This document shows, piece by piece, positions 22,179-32,845 of a DNA stretch of 64,000 nucleotides. The stretch's first letter is position 1; every line of letters starts with the position of its first letter. Source of the DNA: Trissonchulus latispiculum (taxonomy: Eukaryota; Nematoda; Enoplea; Enoplida; Ironidae). Position numbers and translations under genes: made by a program. The notes below the pieces were generated by a model. The model was not told the origin of the DNA. It searched no databases and saw only the letters and a list, made by a program, of their open reading frames with translations. The DNA is taken from NCBI GenBank assembly GCA_030248195.1, contig JASAND010013010.1:36525-100524 (forward strand), read 5' to 3'.

Positions 22179-23077
22179 ATTTGAAAAGCTAGTTTATGGA
22201 CACGCCCTGCTAGCCTGCGGTCCAAAGTGCGAAGTAAGAGTAATGCTAAGAAGAGCCAATGGAAGCTTCGTCGAAGATTTGACTTGACGGAGCCCGACAC
22301 CGGCAATCTGGTTAATCCCCTGTCCCTAAGGTCCAGATGGTACACCAGGATCCCTCGACCCGGGACGCCTCAGCACGGTCTGCTCCGTACTGGCATCTTC
22401 ATTGCCATGGAGAGGGTATCCTCATGGATTGGGCTTCCCCTGTACTATCACTACGGCGTCATCGTACGTTCTGGTCAGCCTGGTCAACCTTCTGACCCTG
22501 GTGTCCACATGGTACACCAGGGTCCCTCGACCCGGGACCCCTCAACACGACCAATACTGGAGTCATCATTGCCATTGAGAGGGTATCCGCATGGATTGGG
22601 CTTCCCCTATACTATCTCTACGGGGTCATCGTCCGTTCGTTCGAGGGCACATTATTGCTGGCGGAGTTATCCTCCAACTACCGGATTGAGCTCCGCCCTT
22701 TGGAGGATGTGGTTGGGAAGCACCGCTTTTGCATTGACGACCGATGCAGGGTAGAAGCTGGTGCAAGGCGCAGCCCAGGAGAAATCCTGTGTTTGCTGGC
22801 GCAAATTGTGGGGAAGGAAAGTGACTATAACTTAATGGGCTTCAACTGCGGACATTTCGCATCTTGGCTGGTGTACAGGGGCGTACTGAGCCGACAAGCC
22901 GCTACCTTTTCCAACACAGCAAATGCCCTGAGCCTCCGCTATCGGCGTTCGGGTAATCCAATCACTAAGGGGTTGTTGTTGAATAAACTGAATGCGGTAG
23001 ATCTCTCCTTGGAACAGCCATACCAACAACAACACCACCAACAGCAGCAGCAACAACAGCAACAACAACAGCAATAA
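22179..23077 (+). pseudogene. LRAT-domain gene copy B2 (chimeric, poly-Gln tail)
   Basis: Near-identical tandem copy of B1, 1,489 bp downstream. It has the same duplicated H-box segment, the same frame change, the same NCGHF variant and the same run-on into poly-Gln. One visible change between the units is GGTCAGGCTGG to GGTCAGCCTGG. Sharing every defect shows that the chimera formed before the tandem duplication. Confidence 0.75.
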
Positions 23078-23225
23078 CTGCAACAACTGCAACTGCAACA
23101 ACAGCAACAACACCGATCTAGGAGCCCCCCTCGCTCGCCAGGGGTTACCAGGCGAACGGTAAGCACAACCCCAAAAGTATGTCCCTTATTTATTTCTATA
23201 GATTATAATCTATTATAAAATAGAA
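23012..23225 (+). repeat. CAA/CAG microsatellite-hairpin unit 5
   Basis: Follows LRAT copy B2 as unit 4 follows B1, with the same internal order and almost the same sequence. Confidence 0.8.
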
Positions 23226-23750
23226 TGAGCACTAGGCTTGTGGGATGGAAAAGGCCCCCCGGGTCTTCTATTGTTCAATTTTTAAATAATTAATTACCAA
23301 CTTGACTTTAACGCATGCACCAGGCTGACCAGAGGGGAGAAGGTACCTTCTGCATTTATGTCGGCCGCAAACACGAAATTTTCCCCCATTTGTGGTCCAA
23401 AGGGTCCAGTTTTCTATTTCCGACTCGTGTTTGGTACCTACAGGTGTCATTTCTAGCTTGTTCCCCCCCTTGTCAACAATTAACCGAGATTTAAGGGGCG
23501 GCCGCCAAATGGTGGAGCTGCCGAGATGCGTTCATCACATAGCCGGTGATGGACAAATCTCCAGCCTTGTTCAACGCCTCGGGTAATTGTCAGGACAGTT
23601 ATTCGGTGTCTGCTATTCCCCCAGTCAAATTAAGAATTATTACCGAGCTGACACTACTCCTAACCGGTTTATAACCAAATGGAGTGGGACGTACGGAAAA
23701 AAGACCTGACATATTGCATGATATTGACAGATAATGGGTATGTCACGTTA
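23226..23750 (+). repeat. Spacer block G, inverted copy
   Basis: Reverse complement of 11,800-12,290, including GGCGGCCGCCAAATGGTGG and CCGGTTTATAACCA. Leads straight into an inverted TCGAGA block, mirroring the order at 10.7-12.3 kb. Confidence 0.75.
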
Positions 23751-24590
23751 AAAGTCACGGGAAGTGCAGAAGGTTCTCAGAAAGTTGGTGATTTGTCTAG
23801 ACGTATTTCGAGACATCTCTGTACATTTCGAGACAAACTTTCGAGACAAATGCAAATTTTCGAGAAATTTTGAAAATATTTCGAGACATATTGAAAATAT
23901 TTCGAGTAATTTTGAAAATATTTCGATACATTTTTAAAATATTTTGAGACGTTGTGAAAATATTTCGAGACGTTGTGAAAATATTTCGAGACAAAAATTA
24001 TCTCAAAACCAGGAAACTGTATCGAAACATTAACGTCTCGAAAGTTTTCTCTAAAGTTGTTTGCAAATGTCTCGAAACTTGTCTCGAAAATTCTAAAAGT
24101 CTCGAAAGTTCAAAATGTCTCGAAAGTTTAAGTGTTAAAAGTTGGCAGTTATCTAAAGACTTGTTTCAAATTTCAAAGGATAAAAACGTAGTAGTTTCGA
24201 GTAAGTTTCATATGTCTAGCATTCATAACTAAAATTGCAAAAAACGAGAAATATCTGAATTCTGGGGGTGACGACCCGCTGGAGGTGAGTAAACTCAAGA
24301 CTGTAATGTCATCCGAACGTTTCTTCGCCGTTAACGCTGTAGGACTTCAATTTTGAAAAGTTAATTTTAGCATATTGTGCATGTACTTCGTGAACAGGTA
24401 ACAAATTTTATCAGTTTTAATCATTCTGTTCGATTCGAGCAAAATACGAAAGAATGTTTGCTGGTTCGCATGGATGGATGTTGTTAGGCACATCTTTTGA
24501 ACTGTGGTTATCCAATTGAACCACAGTATTCTCCAAATAATGCGTGTAATGAATGTCTGTCGTATTTTGTTGGAAAATTATACAAGAATA
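23751..24590 (-). repeat. TCGAGA-type satellite block, inverted copy
   Basis: Reverse-complement counterpart of 7.3-8.0 kb, with 21-bp TTTCGAGACATTTTGAAAATA units at 23,800-24,000 and CGAAAGTT words to 24,140. The conserved flank runs to the TGGAAAATTATACAA motif. The 92-codon frame here is the satellite product. Confidence 0.85.
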
Positions 24591-24711
24591 AAAATGCTCC
24601 AGTGGAGCATGAAAAATGCAATATGGGTGACATTAGGTTGTAAATGGACAGAGGACTAGGTTTTAAAACGTTAATATGGGAGGGGCAGGTTGTAAATGCC
24701 AGGAGGACTAG
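24591..24711. other. Short linker with duplicated AGGTTGTAAATG motif
   Basis: AGGTTGTAAATG...AGGACTAGGTT occurs twice (about 24,635 and 24,688), directly before the TIR element. Confidence 0.4.
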
Positions 24712-25126
24712 GTTAAAAGCGCACTAATATGGATCAGCTTCGCTGAACAACCCATATTCGCGATCACTCATGCTTCACTCCACATATAACGTATACTAAT
24801 AATAATATTTACATTCTTCAGCTTTCCTGGCTATCGCGAGGATTTTGAAACATTAATGCTTATTCCAAATAAACAATGCAGTTCTGGTTACAAGTTGTTT
24901 CAAGGTCGTTTTTCTGTCACGCAGAATCTTGTATTTAGTCGATGAGAAAAACAGTTGATATTACGTAAATCTATTATTAAATTGTATAACGAGCACAACT
25001 ACGTACTTGCAGAGTCATGCTGACAAGTTATAAAGTTTCTGACGAACTGTCGATAGCAACTGTCTCGGCAGTTCTCGCGAATATGGGTTGTTCAGCGAAG
25101 CTGGTCCATATTAGTGCGCTTTTAAC
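24712..25126. mobile_element. 415-bp element with 52-bp terminal inverted repeats
   Basis: TIRs at 24712-24763 and 25075-25126 match at 51 of 52 positions (outer edge GTTAAAAGCGCACTAATATG). The interior is AT-rich with no transposase, so it is a non-autonomous DNA transposon or MITE. Each TIR contains CAGCTTCGCTGAA, itself a short palindrome. No TSD was identified. Confidence 0.8.
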
Positions 25127-25167
25127 ATGGCTGCAATAGTTTTAGTTACTGTATATAGCACTCAACT

Positions 25168-26105
25168 GCAGCGCAACCAAATGCAAACTTTACTGTCAGT
25201 GAAGGAAACTCATAAAACACAACTTACAATGCTCTTTCGTACTTGTATACAAAATTTCGGACGATTGCAACTTACCTGTAGCCAGTTGTAGGCCGTGCTG
25301 TACTTCAGCAGCACTCTACTGCAGCGCAACCAGATGCAAACATTACTGCCAGTGAGGGAAACTCATACGGCACGATTTGCATAGTTCTGCCGCACGTGTG
25401 TCCAAGATTTCGGACGACTGCAACTCATCTGTAGCTAGTTATAGGCCGTGCTGTACTTCAGCAGCACTCTACTGCAGCGCAACCAGATGCAAACTTTACT
25501 GTCAGTGAAGGAAACTCATAAAACACAACTTACAATGCTCTTTCGTACTTGTATACAAAATTTCGGACGATTGCAACTTACCTGTAGCCAGTTGTAGGCC
25601 GTGCTGTACTTCAGCAGCACTCTACTGCAGCGCAACCAGATGCAAACATTACTGCCAGTGAGGGAAACTCATACGGCACGATTTGCATAGCTCTGCCGCA
25701 CGTGTGTCCAAGATTTCGGACGACTGCAACTCATCTGTAGCTAGTTATAGTCCGTGCTGTACTTCAGCAGCACTCTACTGCAGCGCAACCAGATGCAAAC
25801 TTTACTGTCAGTGAGGGAAACTCATACGGCACGATTTGCATAGCTCTGCCGCACGTGTGTCCAAGATTTCGGACGATTGCAACTTACCTGTAGCCAGTTA
25901 TAGGCCGTGCTGTACTTCAGCAGCACTCTACTGCAGCGCAATTAGGCGCAAACTTCACTGCCAAAAAAGGAGACATGTACGGCATGTTTTCCAATGCTAT
26001 TCTGCACCTGCCTACAGAATTTTAGACAATTGCAAGTTTTCTGTAGTTAGTTATAGGCCGTGCTGTGATTCTGTAGCACACCACTGCAGCGCAACCACAT
26101 AGTAA
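25168..26105 (+). repeat. 153-bp satellite, about seven copies
   Basis: The landmark GCAGCGCAAC begins at 25168, 25321, 25474, 25627, 25780, 25933 and 26086, a constant 153-bp step. Early copies alternate between two variants: type A (CATAAAACACAACTTACAAT) and type B (CATACGGCACGATTTGCATA). This gives a 306-bp higher-order period, while the last copies diverge. The 153-bp unit is divisible by three, so long frames are expected by chance. Confidence 0.95.
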
Positions 26106-26625
26106 CATCGTAATAAGTATACGAAACGAATAGTTTGTCATGTTCTAAGCTATCTGTATGCCGAATTTCAAATACCAGTGACGAATGAATAACTTGTTAT
26201 CGACGGTGCTGTGTTTGGGGCACTACATACAGCACGGTGGAAGCTAGAGAGTGCACCAACTAACATAGCTACAGCTCCCCCTTACTACAGACATGATTTT
26301 CACCAAGTTTCATATGTTTAGCCGTTTACAGTAAGTCTACAGACAGCGTGCCATGGTTGCTGCATAATAGTACAGCACGATAGCAGCACCGCACGGCGCT
26401 GCAACATGCTCATCGTGTTCAGCGACCCCGATAACCCTTATATGCGTCCCACTAAATGGTCCAAAACTGCATACTTATGCCCATTTTTGACTATTTTCTG
26501 TGGAGTTGGGACTTAGAAATTTTCTGAAAATAGCTATTTGGGGGGACCAACTTTGGGCCGACCGCCAGAACGATGCTGGCCAGATATCAAAAATCGCCCT
26601 CGTTAGGACATATAAACCCTTCCGT
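26106..26625. other. No gene seen
   Basis: Begins with degraded satellite-like words (GTGCTGTGTTTGGGGCAC, TACAGCACGGTGG), then sequence with no recognised feature. Confidence 0.4.
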
Positions 26626-27150
26626 AGATGTCACGTTAAAAGTCACGGGAAGTGCAGAAGGTTTCTCAGAAAGTTGGTGATTTGTCTAGAAATACTTCGA
26701 GATACTCTGCACATTTCGAGACAAATGCAAACTTTCGGGACATTTTGAAAATTTTTCGAGACATTTTGAAAATCTTTCGAGACATTGTGAAAATATTTTG
26801 AAACAAAAATTTCAAAACCAGGAAACTGCATCGAAACATTACCGTCTCGAAAGTTTTCTCTAAAGTTGTTTGCAAATGTCTCGAAAGTTGTCTCGAAAAT
26901 TCTAAAAGTCTCGATTGTTCAAAATGTCTCGAAAGTTTAAGTGTTGAAAGTTGGCTGTTATCTAAATACTTGTTTCAAATTTCAAAGGATAAAAACATAG
27001 TAGTTTCGAGTAAGTTTCATATGTCTAGCATTCATAACTAAAATTGCAAAAAACGAGAAATATCTGAATTCTAGGGGTGACGACTCGCTGGGGGTGAGTA
27101 AACCCAACACTGTAATGTCATCCGAACGTTTCTTCGCCGTTAACGCTGTA
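26626..27150 (-). repeat. TCGAGA-type satellite block, second inverted copy
   Basis: Shorter inverted counterpart of the 10.0-10.7 kb block, with four or five 21-bp units. Its left boundary is abrupt at TGTCACGTTAAAAGTCACGG, which also ends the other copies. Confidence 0.85.
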
Positions 27151-29140
27151 GGACTTCAATTTTGAAAAGTTAATTTTAGCATATTGTGCATGTGCTTCGT
27201 GAACAGGTAACAAATTTTATCAGTTTTGATCATTCTGTTCGATTCGAGCAAAATACGAAAGAATGTTTGTTGGTTCGCATGGATGGATGTTGTTAGGCAC
27301 ATCTTTTGAACTGTGGTTATCCAATTGAACCACAGTATGCTCCAAATAATGCGTGTAATGAATGTCTGTCGCATTTTGTTGGAAAATTATACAACACATT
27401 TTGTTAATCTTTGCATTTGCACTGCTAATTTATGTTCCGAATGGTACAACCTTTATTTGAGGTTATTGTACATCAATTCATTTAAATGTGTGTGTCAACT
27501 ACTGCGTATTGTATTAGCGTCGTCGATCCAACCGTTGCGCATTTCAATGGAGTGAGTGTGCTATGAGGTTTGTGACGAAGTCAGTTCGCTAAGCATTGCC
27601 CCCAATCTTTAGAAATACTTGATCGATTTCAATTTGCATTATGGAAAAACAAGTAACAAAAAATAATGAAAAGTCATTTTATATTTTTCCTTAATTTTTA
27701 AAATTATCTATTTTAAGTATAAGCTGCTTTTTTTAATTAACTAATTCAAAATTTTGTTTAAAATTTGTTAGACAAATTTATTCTACAAAATTCTTCAAAA
27801 CAATTTTGCGAATTCGGATGGTTGGATCAAAATTGCGTTCTATGCACTGGTCAAATCGGCAAGCATGGTTGCTGCACTATAAGACAAAATTAGGCAAACA
27901 ATAGCCCACCCTTATTTCGTATTGATGTTGTCTTTTGCTCTGCTTCAGGGCAGACAATTGGCATTTGGCAACATAAACATATGTCAAAAACTAGCCAAAA
28001 TCAGTTTGAACTAAAGAAAATCACTTAAAATTCAATGTGGAGGAAATTTACTAAAAATTCATTGCGATCAGATTATGTGTCCTGGCTATAAAATCTTAAT
28101 ATGGATTCAGTTCAAATAAACATTCACATAATTACATTTAGAATTTTAACCCATTTTCGCTAAATTCACACTGTTGTAATTTTATTAAGGGCCTATTAAG
28201 GGCAGGCCCCGATTAACTATGCGATATCAGTGGGCTTTCAGAGGTAAAGTATAGGTGATATTCTTCGACCAATTTGTCCCTCTGATTAGCTGACCTAATC
28301 TTCGTTTGGGTAATATGGACGGATCATGAAACAAAATCACGGCAGACATTCGCACACAACCCTGACGTATTTCTTTTCGTTGTATGTGATTTTACCTAGT
28401 ACGTGTCTGAGTGCCCTAAAGCTAAAGCAAAAATATACCCTACCCTACCTATGTACAGTAACTTAACCCTACCTAAAGCATGCACAATACAAACAGAAAT
28501 GTCATGCAAACACATGAATTTTTAAATCTTCTTCTTTTTATTCTTCATCTTTTGGTTTGGATGATGACAAGGAGAAACATTGTTGTACCGTCCCAAAGTG
28601 AAGACATCTAAAACAAAATCGTAAAAAGTATTGAAGTTGTAGTAGCAAGTTTAATGTTATCTAACATTTGGAGCTAGCAGCTTGGCTGCATGTTATGCAC
28701 AACTATGATGTCCAAGCAAATAAGCAATACTATAAAGCAGTCTTCTTAGTTTTGTTATAATATAACAGGTAGGTAAAATCATTTCCCGCCCGCTTGCTGG
28801 GTAGCTGTCGCGAGGCCTCTCCATGGAGACAACCGAGGTCGATAGCTCCGACTTGGTTGAGGACTTGAGGATATCTACATTGAATGTGAAAAGCTAAAAA
28901 CGGAAAGTCGTCACCTTCATACTTTTGTGCAAGCAAGCTGGAAAAGCCTTTGCAGCCAGTACAGATGGCTGAAGATTTCTCCTATCAAAATGTACCGGTG
29001 TGGTAACCTCAGTGAAGCGCTACTGATCTGGCTTATCCCTGGGCAATTTTTTATGGGTGGGGGGCTCACCCAAAATGGGGGCATTATTTTAGATTTTTCA
29101 AATTTTTACTTTTTACGTGAAAAGCTACAAAAAAATCGTT
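27151..29140 (+). repeat. LRAT block without the LRAT gene
   Basis: 27,300-27,835 matches 51,770-52,250 directly and 7,080-7,340 inverted; 28,190-29,140 matches 53,820-54,345 directly and 4,480-5,350 inverted. In between, where other blocks carry the LRAT gene, there is unrelated AT-rich sequence (about 27,840-28,185). The gene was therefore lost or never present at this copy. Confidence 0.75.
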
Positions 29141-29183
29141 AAACTAATTTTAAGTGTTTTTAAGCTAAAATATCGAAAATTAC

Positions 29184-29702
29184 TGTGAAACCTAACGTGT
29201 TACTAAATACTGATTTAGTAAATTAAATAACAATTAAAGATTTTATTAATGAAAAATAAAGAGCGTTAAAATTAAGTTATAAGATGGTGCATCTTTGCAC
29301 CTAGATAACCTGTTGGTGGCCTCAAGGCTTTCACAAATCTACACAAGCAATGGAATAAAACAGACAACTTCTAGACACACTGAGAGAGGGAACAATCCTG
29401 CCATCTATTAAGAAAGAAAGAACCAGACTAACTCAGAATGTTAAGGCTTGACTAATCGTAGGAAACGAAAAGACCAAAGTTCACAATTCGGAGAATTGCT
29501 CAGGCAATTCTCAGAAAAACAAGGTCTGAATTAAGCAAAAATTGAGCCTTGCAAGCGTTCTGACATCAGACGCAATTCTAAGAAACAGGAAAGGCTACAA
29601 GAGGAAGTTTGCAATCCAACAAGGCTCCACAGTAAAAACAAGGAATAAAAAGAAGAAGGATGTTTGCAATAAATTACGGCTAAACACGAAGGGAGCATCA
29701 CA
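29184..29702 (-). repeat. 3' LTR of element I
   Basis: 519 bp. Differs from the 5' LTR at about four bases seen by eye (for example CATCTTTGCACC versus CATCCTTGCACC). Preceded on the sense strand by the polypurine tract. Confidence 0.9.
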
Positions 29703-29722
29703 TACCTCCCTCCTTCAAAAAT
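29703..29722 (-). promoter_or_regulatory. Polypurine tract of element I
   Basis: The sense (minus) strand reads GAAGGAGGGAGGTA directly before the 3' LTR's TGTGATG. This is the expected plus-strand DNA primer position. Confidence 0.75.
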
Positions 29723-30087
29723 GGATCGTCTCCTGACGATCAGCTAACAAAAATTGCTCAGGCGGCTAACAGATACAGTACATTCAATGGACAACAATTT
29801 ATATACAGCATCTCAGGATGAATATAGCAAAACAATAGCAATGTAAGCATATCATGATTACAAGAACACAATGACGACTAAGAAAAATTAGGCCAAGGAA
29901 AAGGTTGCTTGTAAGTTCCACTCTCTCAGTTCTTGATTATCAAACAGTTTTGTTTTCAAGAGGTGAGGTCTTCAAATATAATGTTCAGTGTTCAACAGGC
30001 TATGGTCGGTCACAACAGAAGATGAAATATCCATTCAATATAATCATTCAACAATAGCCAGCTGTTAACCAGAGTAAGGAGTAAGGA

Positions 30088-30288
30088 TCAGATGGAGCCG
30101 TTCATAAAGACAGCAATTATCATGAAAATAAGAAATAGAATGCACATAAGAATGTAGAAAGCCAATTCAAGCAAAATAATTAAATTCCATCCGATTGTCC
30201 AATAGTTTGTGGTCATTGATAACTTGGGGTACCAAAGCATCAAATAACTTTCGCAGGACTGTAGTAACTGCAAAAGGACAAATAAACA
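30088..30288 (-). CDS. Small hydrophobic open frame in element I
   Basis: The frame is open from a stop at 30,289-30,291 down to 30,088, with no ATG at its edge. Residues from about WTIGWNLIILL onward form one or two strongly hydrophobic stretches of about 35 residues ending FMNGSI. It could be a membrane-anchor exon, a relic of an env transmembrane region, or chance in AT-rich DNA. It lies near the 3' end of the element, where env normally sits. Confidence 0.25.
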   Translation of the reverse strand, partial: CLFVLLQLLQSCESYLMLWYPKLSMTTNYWTIGWNLIILLELAFYILMCILFLIFMIIAVFMNGSI

Positions 30289-30290
30289 TC

Positions 30291-30428
30291 ATGTCACTGA
30301 TTTATCGGAGCGCTTCCGACGGCGTAGACGAATGGATACCGGGTACAGACGATCGTATAGTCGAGTTACCAACAGCTCAGGCCGCTGGTGACGCCCAGCA
30401 ACAGGAGCAACCTGATGTGCCAAGTTAG
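30291..30428 (+). CDS. Antisense 45-codon acidic ORF in element I
   Basis: An ATG-started frame on the strand opposite the retroelement genes, rich in Asp/Glu/Gln (TAQAAGDAQQQEQPDVPS). It may be an antisense product or a shadow of minus-strand sequence. No family recognised. Confidence 0.15.
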   Translation: MSLIYRSASDGVDEWIPGTDDRIVELPTAQAAGDAQQQEQPDVPS

Positions 30429-30462
30429 GTAGAATTAGCATAGTGCCAATCTCTAGCGCTGC

Positions 30463-30897
30463 CTACTGCAAAGGAAGAGCGGCAACGATCTGCTCAGGCA
30501 GATGTTGGACTGGATCCTCCTGGCATGCAGCAAAGATTTCCTCATCTGGCGGTTGCTCAGCAGCCATCTGTGGATTTTTAGCAGAAGCACCCGGCTGGGC
30601 AGCTATCGACGGTTCGGTTGCCGCAAGGGATGGGTCATCGCTGGCTGAGTCAATAGGAACCTCGGGATTACCACCTGGTGATGGGTCGGAATCGGCCATG
30701 GCAGGGGGTCTAGCGTCGATTTCAGTGGCGATATTAGCAATCAGATCTAACAATAAATAGTTCCACGGCCTCATCATTCTTCTAAAATCATGGGGAATAG
30801 CGAGTTCGTCGGAATCGGTTGAGTCTGCGGGCACTCCTAAGAACTAGCTCTCGAATTCTTCGTGCGGAAGGGCATCTGTTGTCACCATCGCCATCAT
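30463..30897 (-). CDS. Accessory ORF of element I with in-frame UAG
   Basis: An ATG at 30895-30897 (a second at 30892-30894) starts a frame of 17 codons that meets TAG at 30844-30846. It then continues open for about 127 codons in the same frame to 30,463. The long part is acidic and Pro/Ser/Ala-rich, with one compact stretch (HDFRRMMRPWNYLLLDL). I do not recognise a family. The in-frame UAG repeats the arrangement between the gag and env-like frames, so readthrough or a mutation is possible. It lies 3' of the env-like ORF and could also be reached by splicing. Confidence 0.35.
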
Positions 30898-31489
30898 CGT
30901 TATGTTTGTTTGGCCGAATGTCTGAAATAGTTTACATTAAAGTTCAAATTATAAGAAAGTTAGGAACCTGTCAGGAGTGAGGAGGCATAAAATCAGGACA
31001 TATTACGCGCATACCGTATAAAACAAAAATAAGAACAAGACAATTTTCTCAACAGATAGAGGCATGCATATTGGACAGCTATATATACAAAATTACTCTA
31101 CTAAGTAACACAACAGATGGATACAAAAACACTAAATTTATAATCGAGAAAATTAAACAATACACTTAAAAATATTTAAATGCAATAAATACGCAACATG
31201 TAAAAGAGTACGTAAAATGATATGTATGCAAGCACAAAACATTAGCAAAGATGCTTAGGCACAGCACACAAAAATATTGTATCTTAGGATCAAACACACG
31301 CACACATGTCAGGTCAGTGATGACACAAGAAAATGTCCTAAATTACATGTATACATAACAAATGCCATTAAGAGATACAAATAATAAAAAAAAACTAGTT
31401 AGCACACCATGCAATTCAAAATCAGGCCGATAAATGGAATATTAACTGCAAAATAGTACACTCATAATAGACAAAACAGCACGTCACAT

Positions 31490-32845
31490 TTAACAAATAT
31501 ATATGCTATTACAAAAATGTGGCAAAACGTTGTCGAATTGCACTGCCAACCCTTTTCTTGGTGTACAGCTCAGGCTGTGAATCAAGACAAAATTGAGGAA
31601 ACAAACTACAACCAGAAACAGTACAAAAGAAAGCCAAATCCAGGTAAACCAAAAATCAGAGCAACGTGCAATCTTGACAATTGGAGGGGGTTCAGGTGGC
31701 GGCCTTGGTCGGTATCTACATGCAATATCCATAGAAAGGCTCTCTTCAAACATGAGCATTGCCTCACAAAGCAATGGATGCTGCAGTTTTAACAGAACAT
31801 TAACATCTCGACATTTTTGTTCAGAAATGACTTCTCCATTATGACCAAGTTTAAATACTTCTGCAACTATAAGTTGCTGCAGCAAATTAGAGACATCGTA
31901 GTAGCTCACTGCACTAGGCACACTCTCTAAACATCTGCAGATGGCGGAAGTTTTATTGTTTTCCACGTTGATGCTGGAAGCAGAGACCTCAGAGTCTGAC
32001 TGCACTGAACCATATAATTCTGCTGTGCGTTCTTCCTGATTAATTCTTGACTCCCAATAGCCGTCTGTTCTGTTCGATCTGGAACTGTCCTCGGGGCACG
32101 ATCCATCAAATGCGACCTTCACTTGATGTAGAGTGAATGTAGTAACGAAATTATTACCAATTATCCAACAACCGCTTACTAAACAATGAGCATCTTCTTT
32201 GTTGAATCCGATTCCCAAAAATTGTTCCTGTTGATTACAGTTAGCAAGCAGGACTACTTCGTTCTCCATGCTTGAGTTCAAAGGATCTTCGCATTTTGAT
32301 AGATTCAAGTTACCAGCATCCCGCGAAACATTGCAGTCATCCGTCAGCACAGCCGCAGAAATGCTCACTGGGCATCCTTCCGCTTTGGCAACTGAAAAGA
32401 TTTCAGAACAACTAATTCCCTCAGCGGAACCTTGCGCTGAGCATGTAAATTTCTCCTTGCTGTGATGCAAACAGTTGTCCATTGATGAAGGTTTGCATTC
32501 TGCCAATGCAATCCCAGCGTTACTCCTAGTTCTTATAGTACAGGGCATATCAGTGCTCCTAGGTGCTGAACAGGCCAATGCATTGCCTTTTTCAAAATTA
32601 CTAAGACAAGTTATTCCGCCTGGTTGGGGTGTACTTATATTGGCAGGCTGCGCAATCAACTTAACATGATCAACTGATTCAGGTGGTATCGTCTGCATCC
32701 CAAATCGCGGCAATTGTTTTGACTGCACGAAATTTGCCGACATATCTGCACTAGGTTCAGGGCTAAAGCCAGCAAGGTCAGCGTTTCTCTGCAGATAGTT
32801 AATTCCATTTCCACTCCAAGAAAAAGCATACGGACTCGCATCCAT
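31490..32845 (-). CDS. Env-like membrane-anchored protein of element I
   Basis: 451 residues starting at the ATG next to the gag UAG, in the same frame. It is Cys-rich (over 20 Cys) and Ser/Asn-rich, with several N-x-S/T sites. Near the C-terminus a Pro-rich stalk (RPRPPPEPPP) leads into one strong transmembrane segment, FWFTWIWLSFVLFLVVVCF, with a short tail. That layout suits an envelope-type ectodomain plus anchor, but I saw no obvious signal peptide or furin site. If the UAG is read through, it would be a Gag fusion; otherwise it is expressed by re-initiation or a spliced RNA. It carries no protease or polymerase motif. The env assignment rests on topology and position only. Confidence 0.5.
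   Translation of the reverse strand: MDASPYAFSWSGNGINYLQRNADLAGFSPEPSADMSANFVQSKQLPRFGMQTIPPESVDHVKLIAQPANISTPQPGGITCLSNFEKGNALACSAPRSTDMPCTIRTRSNAGIALAECKPSSMDNCLHHSKEKFTCSAQGSAEGISCSEIFSVAKAEGCPVSISAAVLTDDCNVSRDAGNLNLSKCEDPLNSSMENEVVLLANCNQQEQFLGIGFNKEDAHCLVSGCWIIGNNFVTTFTLHQVKVAFDGSCPEDSSRSNRTDGYWESRINQEERTAELYGSVQSDSEVSASSINVENNKTSAICRCLESVPSAVSYYDVSNLLQQLIVAEVFKLGHNGEVISEQKCRDVNVLLKLQHPLLCEAMLMFEESLSMDIACRYRPRPPPEPPPIVKIARCSDFWFTWIWLSFVLFLVVVCFLNFVLIHSLSCTPRKGLAVQFDNVLPHFCNSIYIC

Larger units (their letters stand above)
20104..23081 (+). repeat. Tandem array of two 1,489-bp units
   Basis: Units at 20,104-21,592 and 21,593-23,081 differ at only a handful of bases; a partial third unit continues to about 23,270. 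Each unit is hairpin end, spacer G, LRAT pseudogene, CAA/CAG run. Shared landmarks recur at exactly 1,489 bp. This is consistent with unequal crossover between the flanking CAA/hairpin repeats. Confidence 0.9.

Noticed and set aside
25836..26102. 88-codon Cys-rich ORF in the satellite
   Set aside because: The 153-bp period is a multiple of three, so one open monomer gives a long repeat frame; no gene context.
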